Assembly (NCBI GenBank): GCA_017640785.1
Contig: JAEPPZ010000005.1
Span: forward strand, 45,438-109,437
DNA length: 64,000 bases
Reading direction: 5' to 3'
Source of the DNA: Balneola sp.
GTDB taxonomy: Bacteria; Bacteroidota; Rhodothermia; Balneolales; Balneolaceae
Shown here: positions 35,838 to 42,598 of the stretch, piece by piece
Layout: every line of letters begins with the position of its first letter
Position numbering within the stretch: position 1 is the stretch's first letter
The notes under the pieces: model-generated
Told to the model about the DNA's origin: nothing
Databases searched by the model: none
Seen by the model: only the letters and a program-made list of their open reading frames with translations
Program-made: the position numbers and the translations under genes

Positions 35838-37007
35838 CTAATTCTCAGCCTTGCTAAGCAATCCTCGATTCCTATACATCACATCTTTGGTTCTGTCTTT
35901 CAGTAATTCTGCAGCGTCCATCAACAGCGATTGGTTACTCGGAAAAGCCAACTGATTAACTTCCACTCTTTCTTTTGACTCTTTACTGAGCGCCCTTTCA
36001 TCTCCATTATAATTTGCTGAAAAATGCTCAAAGAAAGCCGTTACCGAAATATCTTCTCTTTTTACGAGCTGATCGGTTTCAATATTTATGTATTCGATCG
36101 TTCCGCCAACAATTCCTTCTTTATACTGACGGGTTTCAGTGACTTCTGCTTCAACGGTGATGAAATTGGGCTCACGCATATCATTCCCAAGTGAATCTTT
36201 TTTCACATTACCGTTTTCGTCAAGCACATACTTTGTTCCGTCCTGAATTTCTTTGGAATCTGTATATTTTTCTTTGGTGATCTGCTCAGGTGACACAATG
36301 ATATCTTTGATATTCAACACAACGAAGTAATCGTAATCCACTTCTTCATCTTCGTACACACTGTATTGGATCCAAGTACCATTCAGATCCCCCAAACCAA
36401 TCTTCCGCAGTTCCTGATCAAAACGAACAGGGAGTACAGATTCGGAATTGTTCTCGATCACAAATAAAACCTGATTGGTTCCCTCATATCGTGCCTGACT
36501 GAGTTTAGCATCCACATCTTTATAATTGGAATAAATCGATTTCACCGTCTCAAATTCTCTGTACGCTCTTCTCGCGTTTTCTCTTCCTCCCTTTTCCAGA
36601 TAATCTATTCCCAAGGCGTATGAGGTTTCCGCGGCTTGTTCTTTGGAGGCGATCAATCGGTCATCATAATTCACAATTGTAAACTCTCTCAATACTGCTG
36701 ATGGCAAAGTTTTGATCTTATCCTGCCTCCGATCTAACCGAACATACAGATCATAGATCTCGACGTAATTTTCCTCTCTTCCCTCCTTTTCCAGAAAGTC
36801 GATACGATCCTTATCGAAGTCCTGAGCTTTTCCGTAAGCCTCTTTCAATACATACAACTCCTTATCATTTCCGGGATCTTTACGGAGCTTTTTTACAGAT
36901 TTGTCGATGGCTTTATCGTATTGACCTTTTTGCAAGTACTTTTCAGAAGATGCACAAGCCATCAACAATACAATTGAAAACAGAAACAGGATGGATCTCT
37001 TAATCAT
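35838..37007 (-). CDS. TPR-like repeat lipoprotein, unknown function
   Basis: A 389-residue lipoprotein. The ATG chosen gives MIKRSILFLFSIVLLMACAS with the lipid cysteine at 18. A longer in-frame reading starts 12 codons earlier but lacks a signal. Residues of about 20-170 are helical and repeat-like (YLQKGQYDKAIDKSVKKL, ALGIDYLEKGGRENARRAYREFE), like tetratricopeptide repeats. The last 200 residues are beta-rich and charged. No catalytic motif. It is probably periplasmic-side outer- or inner-membrane anchored scaffold. Neighbours are unrelated in function. Confidence 0.65.
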   Translation of the reverse strand: MIKRSILFLFSIVLLMACASSEKYLQKGQYDKAIDKSVKKLRKDPGNDKELYVLKEAYGKAQDFDKDRIDFLEKEGREENYVEIYDLYVRLDRRQDKIKTLPSAVLREFTIVNYDDRLIASKEQAAETSYALGIDYLEKGGRENARRAYREFETVKSIYSNYKDVDAKLSQARYEGTNQVLFVIENNSESVLPVRFDQELRKIGLGDLNGTWIQYSVYEDEEVDYDYFVVLNIKDIIVSPEQITKEKYTDSKEIQDGTKYVLDENGNVKKDSLGNDMREPNFITVEAEVTETRQYKEGIVGGTIEYINIETDQLVKREDISVTAFFEHFSANYNGDERALSKESKERVEVNQLAFPSNQSLLMDAAELLKDRTKDVMYRNRGLLSKAEN

Positions 37008-37069
37008 AGCAGTTAGTTTTTTGATTTCTGCTAATGTAATCAATCTCTCATTTACAAAAAAAGCTTTTA

Positions 37070-37133
37070 AACCACAGAGGACACAGAGTTTATTCTAAAT
37101 ATCTTTCTCTGTGTTCTTTGTGGTTATCTCTTA
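37070..37133. repeat. CCACAGAG-type palindrome, copy 1
   Basis: AACCACAGAGGACACAGAG and its imperfect complement CTCTGTGTTCTTTGTGGTT, spaced by about 20 nt, ending ATCTCTTA. One of three copies between 37070 and 38204. Confidence 0.8.
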
Positions 37134-37142
37134 ACAGTGCAA

Positions 37143-37262
37143 TTAATTCTTTTTTTCTTCTCCCTTGTACTTTGACTCCAATTTATTTTCATGCCCTTGA
37201 TGTTGAGCAGACATATTCTGTATTGATAAAAGTAAAATAACTACGGTAGAAAGTTTGAACAT
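37143..37262 (-). pseudogene. truncated paralogue of the adjacent Spy-like gene
   Basis: A 39-codon frame (MFKLSTVVILLLSIQNMSAQ, then HQGHENKLESKYKGEEKKN) with a good ribosome-binding site (AGGAAGG). Signal peptide and the first 20 residues align with the next gene (AQHEEHQKDLKSEYVGQEQR). The rest of the Spy-like domain is missing. Right after the stop, the sequence is again almost the same as that after the neighbour's stop (AATTAATTGCA, then TTAAGAGATAACCAC), so one internal deletion explains the short frame. It may still be a tiny exported peptide, but it most likely is a remnant. Confidence 0.65.
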
Positions 37263-37343
37263 AATCCTTCCTCATAATATCAAATCTCAAAAATATAAAA
37301 AAAGCTTTCGTCTCTTTTCAAAATGAAAGCTTTTAAAAACTAA

Positions 37344-37409
37344 AAACCACAGAGGGCACAGAGTTTATTCTAAATATCTTTCTCTGTGTTCTTTGTGGTT
37401 ATCTCTTAA
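37344..37409. repeat. CCACAGAG-type palindrome, copy 2
   Basis: Same structure as copy 1 (AACCACAGAGGGCACAGAG / CTCTGTGTTCTTTGTGGTT). It lies between the remnant and the Spy-like gene. Just ahead of it, at about 37299-37335, is the hairpin AAAGCTTTC.../GAAAGCTTT that also precedes copy 3. Confidence 0.8.
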
Positions 37410-37430
37410 AAATGCAATTAATTCACTTTT

Positions 37431-38036
37431 CTATTCTGAACAATTGTTATGCCTTTTCCACATTTCAGGATTGTGACCTTCCGGTATATTTTCGCAAGGA
37501 TCTTGAGAAGTATAACCCCTGAGTTCATTATAAAGGTTCACCTGAGCTTTAGTAAGAATTTTTAAGGTTTTTAAATGAGCATTGAGATGTACAAATCTAA
37601 GTTCACCGGTAATTTCACTGATGTTCATTAGCATTTCTTTTAGTTCATCCTGATCATTTTTTTGCTCAGCAAAAAAGATATTCAATTTCTTTTCCGCACT
37701 AACTAGTTCATTTCCAAAAGTAATAGCCTCTGCTTTCATTGCATTGTATATGGCTTCAATTTTTTTGATCTGTTCTTCGGTTAGCTCTATCTCTTCCTTC
37801 ATTTCAAGCAAATGTAACGGCCCCGGTATTCCATTCAACTCTGCTGCTTTTGCAAACCCCCAACCCTTGCCAGCTTTTAATTCCTCGACATCTTTTTCTG
37901 AAAGACTCTTGATTGTTCTTTGTTCCTGACCAACATATTCAGATTTCAAATCTTTTTGATGCTCCTCATGTTGAGCATATAAATTTTGTGCTGTTATAAA
38001 AGATATAAACAGAAAAGGGATACATAGTTTTTTCAT
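37431..38036 (-). CDS. Spy/CpxP-like periplasmic protein with LTxxQ motifs
   Basis: A 201-residue exported protein. The ATG at 38036 starts the signal peptide (MKKLCIPFLFISFITAQNLYAQ). An in-frame TTG two codons upstream is less likely. The mature part begins HEEHQKD. The helical body carries the two LTxxQ motifs of the Spy/CpxP family (LTEEQ at 85-89, LTKAQ at 161-165), with long charged helices between them. Known members are periplasmic chaperones or metal-stress sensors. A His/Cys-rich tail (CENIPEGHNPEMWKRHNNC) could bind metal. It lies downstream of nuoK and has a deleted paralogue next to it, with the same palindrome on each side. Confidence 0.75.
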   Translation of the reverse strand: MKKLCIPFLFISFITAQNLYAQHEEHQKDLKSEYVGQEQRTIKSLSEKDVEELKAGKGWGFAKAAELNGIPGPLHLLEMKEEIELTEEQIKKIEAIYNAMKAEAITFGNELVSAEKKLNIFFAEQKNDQDELKEMLMNISEITGELRFVHLNAHLKTLKILTKAQVNLYNELRGYTSQDPCENIPEGHNPEMWKRHNNCSE

Positions 38037-38143
38037 GATCAAATTTATTTCGTGAATACCAAAAACTTATGATTTAGTGGGCTATTTCAAAATATAAAAA
38101 AGCTTTCATCTCTTTTCGAAATGAAAGCTTTTGAAAGTCTTTT

Positions 38144-38204
38144 AAACCGCAGAGGGCACAGAGTTAAAATATAACTTCTCTGTGTTCTTTGTGGTTAACT
38201 CTTA
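38144..38204. repeat. CCACAGAG-type palindrome, copy 3
   Basis: AACCGCAGAGGGCACAGAG and CTCTGTGTTCTTTGTGGTT flank a short AT-rich spacer. The terminal TCTTA includes the nuoK stop codon, so the element abuts the coding region. A hairpin (about 38097-38132) precedes it as with copy 2. Confidence 0.8.
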
Positions 38205-38504
38205 CCAGCGTAGTAAATTGATCTCAGTCACATCAACTGTAAGGTTATTCCTAAAGATGGCAATGATAATAGCCAATCCAACTACGGCTTCTGCAGCAGC
38301 AACAGCTAATGCAAAGAACACAAATATCTGTCCGTCGATGTTTCCATGAAAACTGCTGAATGAAACCAACGTCAGGTTTACAGCATTCAACATCAATTCC
38401 ACACACATAAAGATCACAACGGCATTACGGCGAATCAATACACCGATAATACCAATCGAAAACATGATAGCACTAATACCTAAAAACCAATCGATCTCTA
38501 ACAT
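38202..38504 (-). CDS. nuoK: NADH-quinone oxidoreductase subunit K
   Basis: A 100-residue complex I subunit with three membrane helices. Conserved glutamates lie in CVELMLNAVNL and AVAAAEAVVGLAII, as in NuoK. It starts 5 bp after nuoJ. It is separated from nuoLMN by about 5.4 kb, and nuoA-I are absent from the window. A palindrome copy touches its stop codon. Confidence 0.96.
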   Translation of the reverse strand: MLEIDWFLGISAIMFSIGIIGVLIRRNAVVIFMCVELMLNAVNLTLVSFSSFHGNIDGQIFVFFALAVAAAEAVVGLAIIIAIFRNNLTVDVTEINLLRW

Positions 38505-38509
38505 CTGTT

Positions 38510-39019
38510 CTACCCTTTCTTAATTTTGTATTGAGCAACCATCAACGCACCAACAACAGCTGCCGTTAATAAGATCGCGGTCATTTCAAATGGAAGTAAA
38601 TATTTTGTGTAAAGCACATCTCCTGCTGCTTCAACCGTTCCGATCTCTGCCATGTTAGAAGAAATCTCAGGAAGCATATTAGTAACTCCTGCAATACTGT
38701 AAAAGATCTGTCCTACAACAGCTGCTCCAAGAATAAATGCTAAGAAGTACTTTACTCTGAATTTATCGAAAAGCTTTTCTTCGTCTTCCACATTCAGCAA
38801 CATGATCACAAACAGGAAAAGTACCATAATAGCACCAGCGTAAACCAGTATCTGGATCACAGCTAAAAACTGTGCGTTCAAAAGCAGATAGATCCCTGCC
38901 AATGAAACCATATTGATAACAAGGAAAAGCGCACTGTTAACCACATTCTTGTTGATCACCATAGCAAGTGCTGATCCGATGGCTAAAACAGCTAATAGTA
39001 TAAATAGATAAACGATCAT
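38510..39019 (-). CDS. nuoJ: NADH-quinone oxidoreductase subunit J
   Basis: A 169-residue membrane subunit of complex I with five helices. Typical features are NSALFLVINMVSLAGIYLLLNAQFLAVIQILVYAGAIMVLFLFVIMLLN and a C-terminal membrane helix ending in a short basic tail. Its neighbours are uppP (75 bp upstream, same strand) and nuoK. The usual nuoI is not next to it. Confidence 0.96.
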   Translation of the reverse strand: MIVYLFILLAVLAIGSALAMVINKNVVNSALFLVINMVSLAGIYLLLNAQFLAVIQILVYAGAIMVLFLFVIMLLNVEDEEKLFDKFRVKYFLAFILGAAVVGQIFYSIAGVTNMLPEISSNMAEIGTVEAAGDVLYTKYLLPFEMTAILLTAAVVGALMVAQYKIKKG

Positions 39020-39093
39020 AATATCCTATAAAATTGGAGTGCAAATGTAGCACTATTTGCTTCCGTCTTCAAGACTAAAACAGTGATTATTCG

Positions 39094-39900
39094 TTAAATC
39101 CAGAAATAAATTAGTCCGGCTCCACCAACTAACCAGCAGTAGTAGGCAAAATAATGAAAACCTTTCTTCTTCAGGATCACAATCAGATACTTCAAAGCGT
39201 AATATCCTGAGATGAATGCAGTAAAAAATCCAACTAACAAGCTTGTAACCTGAACCGCATCAATACCAACCTCGATCAGATCCAGAATCTGAAGAAGCAT
39301 TGCTCCACCGATCACGGGAATCACCATCAGAAAAGAAAAATTCGCCGCGTCTTCTCTTTTTACTCCAAAATACAGCGCCGCTGAAATTGTAGAACCTGAA
39401 CGACTGATACCCGGAATCATCGCAAAAGCCTGAGCAAGACCAATAATAAAACTTCTGCCAAGCGTGACTTCTCCATCTTTTTCTTTTGCGAACTTCGTTA
39501 GAAATAAAATAAATCCTGTAACAACCAGCATGATGGAAACTAAAAACGGACTATCGAAAATAGATTCCACGCTGTCTTTAAGTGTAAAGCCGACAATAAA
39601 TGCCGGAATCATACTGATAAGCACAAACAAGATCATTTTAACATTCGGGTCGTCCTTCTTCTCTTTAGGAGCGGCTAAAAAGCTTACTCCGGATTTCAAA
39701 ATATCCCCGATAAGTGCACGATAGTAAATTAAAATGCTGCAAAGTGTTCCAAAGTGAACTACGATTTCAAAAGTTAGTCCAGCTTCGTTATTTTCCCCGA
39801 GGAAATATTTACCCAATGCAAGGTGACCTGAGCTACTTATTGGCAGGAATTCGGTGAGTCCTTGTAGCAGTCCTAATAAAAAAGATTGTAAAATGTCCAT
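39094..39900 (-). CDS. uppP: undecaprenyl-diphosphatase
   Basis: A 268-residue polytopic enzyme that recycles the lipid carrier by dephosphorylating undecaprenyl diphosphate for peptidoglycan and O-antigen synthesis. The BacA/UppP signature is intact: QGLTEFLPISSSGHL (E17, and S22-S24/H26) and PGISRSGSTISAAL (with the catalytic arginine). About eight membrane segments. Divergent from the moxR gene and ahead of nuoJ. It may be cotranscribed with nuoJ-nuoK. Confidence 0.95.
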   Translation of the reverse strand: MDILQSFLLGLLQGLTEFLPISSSGHLALGKYFLGENNEAGLTFEIVVHFGTLCSILIYYRALIGDILKSGVSFLAAPKEKKDDPNVKMILFVLISMIPAFIVGFTLKDSVESIFDSPFLVSIMLVVTGFILFLTKFAKEKDGEVTLGRSFIIGLAQAFAMIPGISRSGSTISAALYFGVKREDAANFSFLMVIPVIGGAMLLQILDLIEVGIDAVQVTSLLVGFFTAFISGYYALKYLIVILKKKGFHYFAYYCWLVGGAGLIYFWI

Positions 39901-39978
39901 GTATTATATTTGATGGCTTTTTGGAAGGCGAGAAATTAACCATATCATCAGGAAAATTATAACGGAATATTAAGAAAT

Positions 39979-40980
39979 ATGAGCGAAATGGCTGTAGACA
40001 TGAAAGCACTCGGTGAAAAAATCGAAAAGAGCAGTGCTTTTATCGAAGATATACGCAAAGAATTAGACAAAGTAATCATTGGTCAGAATTATATGATCGA
40101 CCGTTTACTGGTTGGTTTGCTCACCAATGGACACGTTTTACTGGAAGGTGTTCCCGGTTTGGCAAAGACCTTAACCGTCTCTTCTCTTGCAACGGTGCTG
40201 AATACAGATTTCCAACGAATTCAGTTTACACCTGATCTTTTACCTGCAGATTTGATCGGTACATTGATCTACAATCAGAAGGAAGCAGAGTTTCTGGTTA
40301 AAAAAGGACCCATTTTCGCGAATATTATTCTCGCTGATGAGATCAACCGTTCTCCGGCAAAAGTTCAGAGTGCACTTTTGGAAGCGATGCAGGAAAAACA
40401 AGTGACCATCGGCGAAAGCACTTTTAAACTGGAAGAGCCTTTCCTAGTATTGGCTACTCAAAACCCGGTTGAACAAGAAGGAACGTATCCGTTGCCGGAA
40501 GCTCAGGTAGATCGTTTTATGCTGAAACTGAAGATCGGCTACCCGACTGAAGTAGAAGAAATGGAGATCATGCGCCGTATGGCTCGTACAGGTCCAAAGC
40601 CAACGCTAGATACGGTAGTTTCTACTGAAAAGATCATGGATGCCAGAGCAGTGATCAACGACATCTATATGGATGAAAAAGTTGAGAAGTATATTGTGGA
40701 TCTGGTTTTTGCCACAAGAAAGCCGGCTAACTACGGACTTAAAGAACTTGAAGATCTGATCAGCTTTGGTGGATCGCCACGTGCTACCATAAATCTGAAT
40801 TTAGCTTCCAGAGCGCAGGCATTTATGGAACACAGAGCGTATGTCACTCCGGAAGATGTTCGCACCATAGCGATGGATGTGCTTCGTCACAGGATCATCC
40901 CAACCTTCGAAGCAGAAGCTGAAGACATCAGCCCGGAAGATATCGTTGAGAAGATCATGGGAAGCGTGCAGGTTCCTTAA
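39979..40980 (+). CDS. MoxR-family AAA+ ATPase
   Basis: A 333-residue AAA+ protein. Walker A variant GVPGLAKT (57-64), Walker B ILADEIN (117-123), sensor motif LATQNPVEQEGTYPLPEAQVDRFMLK, and the lid domain beyond about 220. MoxR ATPases act as chaperone-like remodellers, often with VWA or DUF58 partners. None is encoded here, although another moxR-type cluster probably begins at the right window edge. It is followed 24 bp later by a 76-residue membrane protein. Confidence 0.92.
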   Translation: MSEMAVDMKALGEKIEKSSAFIEDIRKELDKVIIGQNYMIDRLLVGLLTNGHVLLEGVPGLAKTLTVSSLATVLNTDFQRIQFTPDLLPADLIGTLIYNQKEAEFLVKKGPIFANIILADEINRSPAKVQSALLEAMQEKQVTIGESTFKLEEPFLVLATQNPVEQEGTYPLPEAQVDRFMLKLKIGYPTEVEEMEIMRRMARTGPKPTLDTVVSTEKIMDARAVINDIYMDEKVEKYIVDLVFATRKPANYGLKELEDLISFGGSPRATINLNLASRAQAFMEHRAYVTPEDVRTIAMDVLRHRIIPTFEAEAEDISPEDIVEKIMGSVQVP

Positions 40981-41004
40981 ATTGATGAACAGTTTTGTAA
41001 CTAA

Positions 41005-41235
41005 ATGAACGAGAAATTTACTCAACTTTTCTCGGATTTTTTTCGAAGTATAGGAATAGATCCGTATCTAGTATTTTTCTTAATACTTATCGTTTTAATA
41101 GCTTTCAAAATTAAAAGCTATGTCAACGGCAAAGAAAAAAATAAGTGGGATTATATGTATGACGCTGTATTCTTCTTTGTCGCTTTCGGATTATTAGTTT
41201 TCTTTTCTTTTTATTTACTTGGATTTATAGAGTAA
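41005..41235 (+). CDS. small two-helix membrane protein next to moxR
   Basis: A 76-residue protein, ATG at 41005, with an amphipathic N-terminus (NEKFTQLFSDFFRSI), a membrane segment at about 21-38, a basic/Trp loop (NGKEKNKWDY) and a second segment at about 52-74. No family recognised. The 24-bp gap to moxR makes co-transcription likely, and a terminator follows, so it is the end of that unit. A membrane partner of the ATPase is a reasonable guess. Confidence 0.6.
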   Translation: MNEKFTQLFSDFFRSIGIDPYLVFFLILIVLIAFKIKSYVNGKEKNKWDYMYDAVFFFVAFGLLVFFSFYLLGFIE

Positions 41236-41254
41236 ATATCAAACAATTAAAGCT

Positions 41255-41285
41255 AGCTCCGTGCGCTCTGTGTCGGAGCTTTTTT
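41255..41285 (+). terminator. intrinsic terminator of the moxR unit
   Basis: AGCTCCG and CGGAGCT pair over a 12-nt loop, followed by five T. A second, slightly degraded copy of the same 30-nt sequence occurs at 41519-41551. Confidence 0.75.
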
Positions 41286-41344
41286 AATTTTTCATGCACT
41301 AACTATAGATTCCACTATTGGCAACTCATGTAAGTTTGTTAAGA

Positions 41345-41515
41345 TAATCCCCCTTTGAAGGGGGGGCAAAATCTCGTCCGGAGATTTTGTGAGGGATGTC
41401 CTAACAGAATGCTGTGTAGTTTAACAACTCATAAACTTCACGCATCCCTCGGATCATCCAAAGTAACTGTTTGGATGATCATCTCCCTTCGAAGGGAGAT
41501 TTAGAAGTGTTTCTA
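41345..41515. repeat. CCCTT/AAGGG nested palindrome
   Basis: Outer arms start AATCCCCCTTTGAAGGGGGG and end TCTCCCTTCGAAGGGAGATT, each a small hairpin. Further inverted pieces lie inside (AAAATCTC/GGAGATTTT, GATCATCCAAA/TTTGGATGATC). A shortened copy of the right half lies at about 42285-42325, lacking the inner hairpin. Confidence 0.65.
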
Positions 41516-41518
41516 ACT

Positions 41519-41551
41519 AGCTCCGTGCGCTCTGCATCGGACCTTTTTTTA
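41519..41551 (+). terminator. degraded second copy of the moxR-unit terminator
   Basis: AGCTCCG pairs with CGGACCT with one mismatch, then seven T. Loop and flanks are nearly the same as in 41255-41285, which indicates a duplication of about 30 nt. Confidence 0.55.
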
Positions 41552-41604
41552 TTGATAAGTTTAAATGATTAATATTATTATGATTTTAAAATGATCCTAA
41601 CCAT

Positions 41605-42123
41605 ATGAACTGGATATTTCTGCCTCCAAAAAGGAAAAGGAGTTTTAAAAATTCTGAGGAGCTGATACAAACACGCTTTCCAAAGAGATTACGAAATTCT
41701 CTGAAATCACTGAACAGGTTCAACAAAATGGTTGTTGGGTTATTCTCGATCTGGTTTGCTGTTGAAGTAGGATTTTTGATTACAGCGTCACTAACCAGTC
41801 TTGGATCGTTTTCTGCACTCACATATGTGGAAGGAGTTAAACTTACCGAAAGTGAAAATAGGTCAACGGAATACGGAAAAAGAAATGCGATCTACTTTGT
41901 GATCGATAAACATGGCGTTTTGAAAATGAATGGTGAAAAACTACCCGAGTCAGATCCTGTTTCTTTTATTAACACTACTCGAAATTCTTATGGATCTTAT
42001 CCTCATGCAGTTCTTGTAATACATTCCGAAACTCCCATGTGGAAGATTACAGATCTGATTTCTCAAATTAAAGCAGCCGGTTTAACGAGAATTCTTTTTT
42101 CTACAGATTCTCAAAAAGAATGA
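41605..42123 (+). CDS. single-span membrane protein with ExbD-like periplasmic domain
   Basis: A 172-residue protein: a basic cytosolic start (PPKRKRSFKN, RFPKRLRNSLKS), one membrane helix at about 42-64, then a periplasmic part. From about 95 the pattern AIYFVIDKHGVLKMNGEKL ... YPHAVLVIHSETPMWKITDLISQIKAAGLTRILFST follows the beta-strand, loop and helix order of ExbD/TolR periplasmic domains (compare the ExbD genes at 17-18 kb). It lacks the usual helix aspartate, and no ExbB is adjacent. It is probably a divergent ExbD-like protein. Whether it works with the moxR unit upstream is unknown. Confidence 0.5.
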   Translation: MNWIFLPPKRKRSFKNSEELIQTRFPKRLRNSLKSLNRFNKMVVGLFSIWFAVEVGFLITASLTSLGSFSALTYVEGVKLTESENRSTEYGKRNAIYFVIDKHGVLKMNGEKLPESDPVSFINTTRNSYGSYPHAVLVIHSETPMWKITDLISQIKAAGLTRILFSTDSQKE

Positions 42124-42598
42124 TATTCTATAAAAGCAGGTCACCCTACTTATGATGCATATTGAAGAATACGGTCATCTCGCGGCGTATGCCCGAGATC
42201 TGAATTGTTTTAAAAGGATACAACCTCAATAACGATCCAGATTCCTTCCTTCGCTGTAATGACAAAAAATAAATGTACTCCTCAACTTCACACAACCCTC
42301 GGTTCATCCAAAGGGAGATTTAGGTACCTTTAGTATTCTTTTGTGATTTTGTGATTTCGTGGCTTATAAAATCCGATTACTTCGTCATATTCATTCCTCG
42401 CAAAAGCTACCATTCACGAGCGGAGCGAAGTGATCTCACTGCTCTAGGCAATTACGCATGGTATTCCCGAATCTTCAGGATACCAAGCATAAAATGGAGA
42501 CTGCTTCACTCCATTCGCAGATGAGGTAATTACATAAAACAAAAAAAGGCATCCAAACTTAATTGGATGCCTTTCTAAAATCTGAGACTTACTAAATA
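42124..42598. other. gene-free stretch with palindromic repeats
   Basis: About 475 bp with no supported gene. It holds two hairpin elements of the GTCATC.../...GATGAC class (about 42165-42270 and about 42405-42530, with arms such as GAGCGGAGCGAAGTGATCTC), the shortened CCCTT palindrome, and the rpsA terminator. Confidence 0.6.
42544..42575 (-). terminator. rpsA terminator
   Basis: On the minus strand, AGGCATCCAA / TTTGGATGCCT with a TTAAG loop, then seven T. It starts 24 nt after the rpsA stop codon. Confidence 0.8.

Noticed and set aside
37143..38204. Toxin-antitoxin or retron-like unit formed by the short frame and palindromes
   Set aside because: The short frame is clearly a remnant of the neighbouring Spy-like gene, and no reverse transcriptase or toxin motif is present.
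42124..42598. Small RNA gene or peptide after the ExbD-like gene
   Set aside because: Only repeated hairpins and the rpsA terminator were seen; no promoter box or conserved frame.
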